Positions 56,378 through 64,000 of a DNA stretch of 64,000 nucleotides are shown piece after piece (position 1 is the first letter of the stretch; each line of letters starts with the position of its first letter). Source of the DNA: Azolla caroliniana. Taxonomy: Eukaryota > Polypodiophyta. The stretch spans positions 10,664,001 to 10,728,000 of the forward strand of contig JBHGNT010000003.1 of assembly GCA_043228905.1 (NCBI GenBank). The letters are read 5' to 3'. The position numbers were made by a program, and so were the translations under genes. Under the pieces are notes generated by a model, which was not told the origin of the DNA, ran no database searches, and saw only the letters and a list, made by a program, of their open reading frames with translations.

Positions 56378-59300
56378 GCTTGCATATAGCCGACACACAT
56401 GGATCTACCTCATTGAGCCGAAGAGCGAAGTCTTCGACTGTTTCCGGAACCTCCAAAGCATGGTGGAAAGGGAATCGGAGAGGTAGATCAAGTGCTTGCG
56501 GTTGGATGGCGGAAAAGAATATTTTTCCAGCCAATTCAACAGTTATCTGCAACAAAAAGGAATTCAGAGAGACTTGAGCTGCAGATACACACCAGAGCAA
56601 AACGGTGTGGCCGAAAGGAAGAACCAGTCGCTTATCGACGTAGCAAGGGCAATGCTGGAAGAGAAGAGGATGCCCCATTTCTACTGGGCAAAGGCGGTTC
56701 AGACGGCCCTCTACATCCAAAACTAGATCGATGACAAGGTGTCCACGCATGAGCTGTATTTCGGGCGCAAGCCGAATTTGAGACACCTTCGGATTTTCGG
56801 CAGCATAGCATATGTGCATGTGCCGGATGAGAAGCGGAGGAAGCTGGATGCAAAATCGGAGAATTGCATCCTCATCGACCACTCACATGAGCAAAAGGGG
56901 TATAAGTGTTATAATCCCTGGACGAAGCAGGATTGAGTTAGCCGCAATGTCGAGTTCGATGAAACGACATCATGGTACTCCTTACCAACTCCGACTTCCG
57001 ACCCCGACCCGATGCCAGAGGATGAGGCTAGTGAGCCTGAACCGGCCCAGGTAGAAGATGATGAATCCGGGACTCAAGAAGAGAGTCCAGAATCGTTTCG
57101 GTTGAGTGGGCCAAACAAGAGACTGGGTCAATCCGACCAGTCAGAAGAGGAACCGGCGAGTAGTGATGACTCTACCGTGCTCTCCCCGCGCAAGGAACTG
57201 AGGAGACGCTTCACGCACAAAGAGAAGGGGAAGAAGAAGATGCCGGATTATGAAACCGGTAATGATGAGTCGGATCCGAGTGGATCCGACTCTGAAAAGG
57301 AAAATGACGGTTCTTCGGCACCAAAGACCGAACCGGCCAGGAGGGGCCTCAAACCAGGTAACGGTGGGTTACGCCGGTCAACCCGCCAGAAGGAACCTGT
57401 TAAGCGGTAGGGGTACAATGAGTACATGGCGCATCACTATGCGTACATGACCAAGGTGGCGGAAGTGCGTGAGCTGGAGAGCTACGCAGAAGCGGCAAAG
57501 GACGCACATTGGCGTGCCGCTATGGAAGAAGAGATGCGGGCACTTGATACCAACGAGACATGGGACTTGGTTGACCCTCAAGGTCACTATAAACCAATCG
57601 ACTACAAGTTGGTGTACAAGGTAAAGTACAACGCCGACGATTCAGTTATCCAGTACAAGGCCCGGTTAGTGGCGAAGGGATACGCACAGATCCACGGAAT
57701 CGACTACGACGAGACCTTCGCTCCGGTAGCGAAGATAACGACAGTTCGTGTGGTGTTGGCGGTTGTTGTGGCAAGGGAGTGGCATCTTCACCAGATGGAC
57801 GTGAAGAATGCATTTCTTCAAGGCGACCTTGAAGAAGAGGTCTTTATGACCCAACCTCCTGGTTTTCCGTTGGAAATGAACAACTCAGGCGTATGCCCGC
57901 TGAAGAAGTCACTTTATGGCCTGAAGCAAGCCCCCGAGCTTGGAATGCGAAGATTACGCACCGGTTGCGTAAGATGGGGTTTTTGGCCTCCAAGTCTAAC
58001 TCTTCGTTGTTCATCCAGCAAGGTTCGGACGGTCCGATTTGCATTCTATTGTATGTTGATGATCTAGTCATCACCGGACCTGGACACGATGAAATCAGTC
58101 GAGTCAAGTCCCAGTTGTTGGACGCATTTGAGATGAAGGACTTGGGGGACCTTCACTATTTCCTTGGGATCGAGGTGATCCGAACCCTCGACGACATATT
58201 GCTCTCACAAAGACACTATGTGTTGAATATGTTGTACAAGTTCGGCATGACAAAATGCCGACCTGTCTCAACACCCCTGGACCGGAACTAGAAGGTTTGT
58301 CCCTACTTCGGACCGACCTGCGATGAGAAACGGTTTTGACAAATTGTCGGAAGCCTTATATATTTGACAATCACCCGACCTGACATTAGTTATCCAGTCA
58401 GCGTGATCAGCCAATATATGCAGAAGCCGACCATGGAGCACCTTCTGTGTGCGCATCAAATTTTGCGATATGTGAGCGGCACGAAGAAAAGGGGACTGTT
58501 ATAATGGCATGGTATAACCGAAGAGCTAGTCGGCTACACTGATGCCGACTAGGACGGTGATACATCGGATCGCCGATCCACCTCCGGTTACATGTTTTCC
58601 CTAGGTAGTGCGGCTATTTCATGGAGCAGAAAAAAGCAACCAACAGTGGCTCTGTCGAGCACTGAGGCTGAGTATCAGGGTGCTACCGTCGCCACCTGTG
58701 AAGCCATTTGGCTTCGGCGACTGCTGCAAGACCTACAGATCAAGGTATTGACCCCGATCCTGATCTACTGAACCAAATATGACCAGCATGCAGCTTGCCA
58801 AGTACGCCGTGTTCTATGCTCGTACAAAGCACATAGAAGTGCATTATCACTTCATGCGTGAGCAGGTCCTGAGCGGTGAAGTAGAACTTTGATATGTTCA
58901 GACAGATCGACAGGTCGCCGACAACTTCACCAAACCACTCGGATCGGACAAGTTGCAACACTTCACCGAAATGCTTGGTGTTCAGCATCTCGATGTGCCA
59001 CACTTGAGGGGGAGAACGGGCTAAGAAACCGGAAAGGGCAAAGGCAAAGAGACTGTTGATTGTGCCGGTGAGACAAAAAGAAGAAAGGAGTTGAGTCGAC
59101 AAAGGAAGTTGACACATCCGAACAAGTCGGAGCAAGCGGCAGTAGAGCCGGCCAGAGGAGAAGACAAGTTGGAGAATCCCAATTCAGACAAGAGCAGGAA
59201 CGAATCAGAGACAGCTGATTCGGTTCGAGAGTTGGTTTCGGAGGAGCTAGATCAACTAAAGGCCAAGCAGACACGGACACAGTGGAAGTCAATGCCATCG

Positions 59301-59535
59301 TGGAGTAACTGACGGATCGGCAAGCGCCGGAGTCGCAGTAGCGAGGGAGCTTTATTGGGCCTGTTGAGCAAACGAGCAGACCGAGAAGGTGCGTAGAACA
59401 AGAGCGGTCATGGCAAACAAAACCGGACCAGACGAAGAGCGCGAGCGAGGCGGAGCGACGCCAAAAGGAGCCGGGTAGAAGGTTGCCACAAACGTTGACA
59501 CTACGATCCGACCTCAAGTTGAGCTTGAGGGGCAG
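56378..59535 (+). pseudogene. Copia-D integrase to RNase H with 3' tail
   Basis: Integrase starts just after its first catalytic Asp (SRHTWIYLIEP) and keeps LDGGKEYFSSQFN and PEQNGVAERKNQS. An acidic linker with SGSDSEKEND follows, then RT ([58 protein letters not shown], intact YVDDLVITGPG). RNase H follows ([30 protein letters not shown] region in shifted frames). Lesions: stops at about 56724, 56936 and 57408, a frameshift near 57935 (LKQAP), and more in RNase H. After CTTGAGGGGGAG (59003-59014) a further open frame (59091-59312) matches the tail of copia-A (KSRNESETADSV compare KSGNESESVDSV). A second purine tract meets the LTR. Confidence 0.87.
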
Positions 59536-59966
59536 TGTTGAGCGGCAAGCTCAACCGGATCCGGATCGGCTAAATAAGCCTAAGCCGGATTGGCATCCAG
59601 AAGGATGAAGCCGGATCGGTGAGATGGATCAGACAGATCGTCAAGCCGGTGAGCAAAAGAGCCGATGAGCTAGGGAGTCGGTTAGCCGGATCCAACAGTA
59701 ACTGGAAGTTATTGTCTCGTAGTTAGTGTCAGATGCTTGTGTGAGCATTGAAGTACGTTGTACTTCTGTCAGTCCCACGAGGGCTTGTATAAATAGTGTT
59801 GTTGAGAACATTGTATGTACAGAGTGTTGATATAATTTTTGAATTTAGATTCTTGTTCTGCTCTCTCTGTCTCTCCCGAGTACTTCTGTATTTTGTGTAT
59901 TTCTCTCTCTCTCTGCTGCTACACAGTTAAGTTGTTGTCTTACGCTTCCGCACAAACGTTTTCACA
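59536..59966 (+). repeat. Copia-D 3' LTR (431 bp)
   Basis: TGTTGAGCGGCAAGCTCAAC to CTTCCGCACAAACGTTTTCACA, directly after the purine tract CTTGAGGGGCAG. It has TTGTATAAATAGTG as TATA box. It is followed by a different copia in the opposite orientation. Confidence 0.88.
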
Positions 59967-62040
59967 GAAGAGCATACTCAACACGTAATGTCGTTGGCTG
60001 ATTAGTATGCCTTCAGGGGTGCGGATCACTTCGATCTCGAGGAAGGAAGTAATGAAGGTCCCCCAGATCCTTCATGATGAATGATGCCGCAAGCTGGAGC
60101 TTCACACGGTCAATCTCACCTAGGTCGGCGTCGGTGATGACCAAGTCATCAACATAACGTAAAATATTAACCGGCCCGAGTTGACCTTTTCGGATGAACA
60201 ATGAGGAGTCTGATTTTGACATCGCAAAGCCCATCCGACACAATCGTTGCGTGATCTTCATGTTCTAGGCACACGGAGCTGACTTTAGTCCGTAAAGGGA
60301 CATCCCCGCCGAGGTGTTCGTTTCAGAGTGAAATCCGGGGGGTTGTACCATGTACAACTATTCCTCAAGCTCAACTTACAGGAACATATTCTTTGCATCC
60401 ATCTTATGTAAGTGCCACCCCTTCATCGCAGCTACTACGAGCAAAACGCGGACGGTCGTCATCTTCACGACTGGTGCAAACGTCTCATCGTAGTCGATGC
60501 TGTATTGTTGTGTGTGGCCTTTCGCTACTAACCGAGCTTTATACCAGTTGACCGAGCCGTTGGTGTTGTACTTGACCTTGTACACCTAGTCTCTACATCT
60601 GATTGGCTTCACACCTTAAAATGCGTCAACTAGGTCCGAGGTTTCATTTTCCGCCAATGTGCGCATCTCTTCCTCCATTGTGGCACGCCAACTCGCGTCT
60701 TTTGCCGCTTCTATGTAGCTCTCTGGCTCACGGACTTGCGCTACACGAGTCATGTACACATAGTGATGCACCATGTACTCATTGTATCCGAACCGCACAA
60801 CAGGGTTCTTCTAGCGAGTAGATCGGTGTAATTGCTTATTAGCCAAAGTTGAAGCTTTCTTGGCCGACGAGGACTACGCTCTCGAAGGCTCGTCATCGCT
60901 CTTCTCAGAGTCGGACTCGCGTCGATTCGACTCGTTCCTATCCGTGCCGTAATCTGACACCTTCTTCTTCCATTTTTCATTGTGCATAATTCGTCTCCTC
61001 GGCTTCCTACGCGGGGAATGCACGGCCGAGTCTCCACTACTCACCGGCTCTTCTTCGGACTGGTCAAACCGACTCAATCGTCCATTCGGTCAACTTAACC
61101 GAAACGAGATCGAACTCTCTTCTAGGGTCCCGATTTCATCCTCATCCAGAGGCACTTCAGCCTCGCTGACCTCATTGTCAGAACTCGGATTGGAGTTGAG
61201 GTCTGGAGTCGAAAGCAAGTACCAGGACGTGGACTCGTCAAACACAACATCGCGGCTCACTCGAGCTTGTTTGGTTCAGGGGTTATAACACCTATAACCT
61301 TTCTGTTTGTCCGAATAGCCTACCAGGATAAACTTCTCGGCTTTCACCTCCAGCTTCCTTCGCTTCTCCTTCGGTACATGCATATACACAATGCTACCGA
61401 AAACTCTCAAGTGTCACAGATTCGGCTTACTTCCGAAATACAGCTCATGCGCCGACACTTTTCCTCCGATCCGGTTCTGGATGTAGACTGCGGTCCGTAC
61501 TGCCTCGGCCCAATAGAACTTGAGTAAGCTCTTTTCTTCCACCATTGCCCGTGCGGCTTCTACGATCGACCGATTCTTCCTTTTGGCCACACCGTTTTGC
61601 TCTGGCGCATATCTGCAACTAAATTCGTGCGGAAATCCCATCTGTACTAGATACTCGTTGAATTGACCGGAAAAATACTCTTGTCCGCCATCCGATCGTA
61701 GGCACTTGATCTTTCTTCCTGTTTCCCTTTCGACGAAACTCTTGAGGTCCCGGAAACAGTCGAAGATTTCACTCTTCTTCTTAATGAGGTAGATCCACGT
61801 GTGCCGCATGTAGTCATCGATGAAGGAGACAAAATATCAACTCCCGCCAAGACTAACGTTCTGTGCCGGCCCCCATACATCCGAATGTATTAAGTCGAGC
61901 TTGTTACGGCTCCGGTTACACTCCTTAGCGAAAGGAAGTCGGTGTTGCTTCCCTAGCTGGCAGGTTTCACAAATTTGTGCCTTCCGGCCACTAAATTTGG
62001 GCAATCCGAACACCACCTGTTTCGATTGCAACACCGGGTC
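59967..62040 (-). pseudogene. Copia-E gag-pre-integrase to RT remnant
   Basis: On the minus strand from the right: QVVFGLPKFSGRKAQICETC (pre-integrase), SFIDDYMRHTWIYLIKKKSE, LRSDGGQEYFSGQFNEYL and PEQNGVAKRKNRSIVEAAR. The last keeps Lys where the third catalytic Glu belongs. The linker (YGTDRNESNRRESDSEKSDD) and RT follow ([74 protein letters not shown]). It ends at the copia-D LTR, so RNase H and the LTRs are missing. Confidence 0.85.
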
Positions 62041-62794
62041 ATTTGAAACAGGTAATATGTCGTATTCTCTTTTGGCATAGTTGGCCAGATGTAGAAAAGT
62101 ACCCTATTTTAGCCTGATATCGAAAATATACGATGCATGCGTACCCCTTTTGCGACTTGATGGTTAAATATAGAACAAAAAAAACCTAGCAATTACGAAA
62201 TTGTATATGTGTCCACATTCGTGTCAATTTGCATATCATGGAGCACACAATTGAAGACTTGGTTCAATATAAAGTTCTAAAATTGGTATCCATATTCAAA
62301 TTGTAGAGTAAAACTACATAAACCGTAATTATAAATATGTGGTTTTGGGTTTAGGAATAAAGTAGTACCCCACTTGTTGGACGGGTATATCGATAGTTTC
62401 ATTGTATAATGTCATATAGTTCATGACAATGTAATTGGTAAGAGTAACAATTACGTACGACATTCATTTATACTATGTGGAACCAGTAGACTTGAACCGT
62501 AGGTAACTAAAAACCTCTTATTATCAAAAACATTCGCCTTTTCATATACAGTCATGCTAACGGAAATGAGAAATTACAATATCATGTTAATATCTCAAAC
62601 TGAAGAAGAGCATGGTGACCAATTATATGTAAATACAAACAACGGTTCCAATAATGATTAAAAAGGGAAATTATGAACATGTGAATTTAATTAAATGATA
62701 AACAATTATAGATGTTCTCATATACAAATATAATATGAAGTGATGGTGAACATTATGCCTCAAAATCCTCAATTTTTACATTACGCCATCTACA
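62041..62794. other. Spacer beginning with TTTGAAACAGGTAATATGTCG
   Basis: The first 25-30 bases are shared with 22879 and 52789. The rest is AT-rich without a gene. Its right part should include the 3' untranslated region of the methyltransferase-like gene on the minus strand. Confidence 0.4.
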
Positions 62795-62977
62795 TCAATC
62801 TATAAGCAAATCAGGCAGAGCAGGCTCCTCTGGCGCTGATTGTTCTAGACTGTTTTCATTCGTGTCATCTCCAAGCTCTCCCGAATCTGATGTATGGTCA
62901 AACTGTGCTACATCTTCCAGGTCCAGCAGCTCCCCTGCTTCTTCATCAATTGGTTCCATTGGTTCTCGTGAAGTCAT
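62795..62977 (-). other. In-frame acidic reading frame after the methyltransferase stop
   Basis: Directly after TAG (62978-62980) the same frame stays open for 60 codons (MTSREPMEPIDEEAGELLDL, then Asp/Glu/Ser-rich, ending LPDLLID) to a TGA. It could be the true C-terminus cut by a CAG-to-TAG change, a readthrough extension, or chance in the 3' untranslated region. Confidence 0.4.
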
Positions 62978-64000
62978 CTAGAACATCTCTGTCTCGTTGA
63001 TGTGTTTTGCTCCGACTTCTTGATCCTGATCTGGACAGTCCCAGATTCCTGTGATCCTCATTTTGATGAAGTTAACTTCAGCAGGGTCCTTCTCCAATGC
63101 AACACAGTTTCTAAACATCTTCAATGCACAAGTTGTCGTTGTACCTAATGGTCGCATGAACACAAACAAGTATATATAAGAAGTAACGTCTTCAACTTGA
63201 TAGACAAGATTGAAATTAAATATATATATTATACCTGTGCCAGAGAACAAGTCTAGGACCCAATCATCTGGATTCGAGAAGAGCTCTATGAGGCGGTTGA
63301 TCAATCTTTGAGGTTTTTGATAAGGGTTCACCATACTTTTATCCCCTGACACATGTCTTAATTTTTTGGTTACAGCTGGGCACATGATGTAGTTAACCAC
63401 GTTACGCTCATTGACATGTGCTCTAGCCTTCTTCTTTGTAATTGAATCATAGTAGCCCACACAAAAATGTTCGACTACACTAACCATTCGATCGCCAGGG
63501 CTACGTGTAATATTTGTTTTGATCCTATAGAGAAAGAAAATCAAGTATTAGAGGTGTAAATGTGTACATATAATAAGAAGTACTGTAATGAGTAAAAGCG
63601 AACTATAACGCACCCATGCATGTGTTCAGTGGCATGACAACGGGACTTCAAAGCTGTTGTGACTGACAGTGATTGCCCTATGCTATGAAATATGACTATC
63701 CTCCACAAGGGGGCCAATGTCAGTTCTGCGAAATCCTTTACCATTTTCTCGATCTGAGGGTACTTGAAAGGCACATCATCATATGTTGATCCCGCAATAC
63801 GGAAACCATATGGTATGTCAGCTATCAGCAAAGTGTAGTGCCTTCTCAGTAACAATTCGAGCATCTGGGATACTTCGCCATTGAAAACACTATAATGAAG
63901 TTGTTTGAAAGGATCGGACCTATGCAAAAAACTCTTTACAGTCTCTGAATCCTCGGGCGGTTCCATTTCCTTCCCTTTGGTCATTCTCTTCTCATATTTC
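62978..64000 (-). CDS. DNA N4/N6-methyltransferase-like protein (3' exons; 5' end outside window)
   Basis: Three exons on the minus strand: beyond 64000 down to 63614, 63524-63235 and 63144-62978. Introns of 89 nt (donor GG|GTGCG, acceptor CTATAG) and 90 nt (donor CAG|GTATAA, acceptor ATTAG) keep frame. Exon one has HYTLLIADIPYGFRIAGSTY, in the place of the catalytic (D/N/S)PP(Y/F) motif IV, here DIPY. The second has NPYQKPQRLINRLIELF and DDWVLDLFSGTG; splicing gives DLFSGTGTTTT, the S-adenosylmethionine-binding FxGxG motif I. Motif IV before motif I is the order of beta-class amino-methyltransferases. Substrate (DNA or RNA, A or C) cannot be read from the sequence. Plants have such bacterial-type enzymes, for example the liverwort DN4MT1 proteins, but I cannot show that this is one. 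An open frame continues upstream to the edge. Confidence 0.8.

Overview
The window looks like nuclear DNA of a land plant. It carries spliced genes with GT-AG introns, a eukaryotic tRNA-Gly(CCC) gene, and dense nests of Ty1/copia and Ty3/gypsy retrotransposons with plant-style LTRs. A fungal-like gypsy lineage, a pogo/Tigger-like transposon and a bacterial-type DNA methyltransferase-like gene lean me towards a non-flowering plant (fern, lycophyte, bryophyte or gymnosperm). I cannot name the species from sequence alone.

Layout. 1-4.7 kb: the 3' exons of a folate-receptor-like, cysteine-rich membrane protein gene (+). 4.7-7.8 kb: intergenic DNA with tRNA-Gly(CCC) (-), a tiny mosaic of organelle/bacterial-type 16S rRNA segments and a 2 x 40-bp repeat. 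7.8-14 kb: broken retroelements (copia on -, chromovirus 3' end on +, gag-protease of a fungal-type gypsy on -). 14.5-20.6 kb: a three-level nest: an old copia is interrupted by a solo copia LTR (target duplication AATAT), which is interrupted by a pogo/Tigger-like DNA transposon (target duplication TA) carrying a 113-bp tandem array. 20.6-26.9 kb: gypsy-type LTR, an array of nested palindromes, and a cluster of broken open frames I do not recognise. 27-36.3 kb: copia pieces and a gypsy with both LTRs (gypsy-2, 29354-36279) of a lineage otherwise familiar from basidiomycete fungi. 36.9-45.7 kb: a second long gypsy (gypsy-1) with three zinc knuckles, a tRNA-Arg-derived primer-site segment and a large extra coiled-coil frame downstream of integrase. 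45.7-62 kb: more copia and chromovirus fragments in both orientations, solo LTRs and a 372-bp duplication. 62.8-64 kb: the 3' exons of a DNA N4/N6-methyltransferase-like gene (-), which continues past the right edge.

Functionally there is no operon-like system. Two host genes and a tRNA gene flank about 55 kb of nested insertions. Almost every retroelement frame is broken, and nearly all premature stops are ones a single C-to-T change would make (CAG, CAA or CGA to TAG, TAA or TGA), as expected from decay of methylated cytosines. The points most worth following up are the methyltransferase-like gene, the tRNA half beside the gypsy-1 primer site, the fungal-type gypsy with its repeated ACGT insertion sites, the satellite-like array inside the DNA transposon, and the palindrome array near 24 kb.
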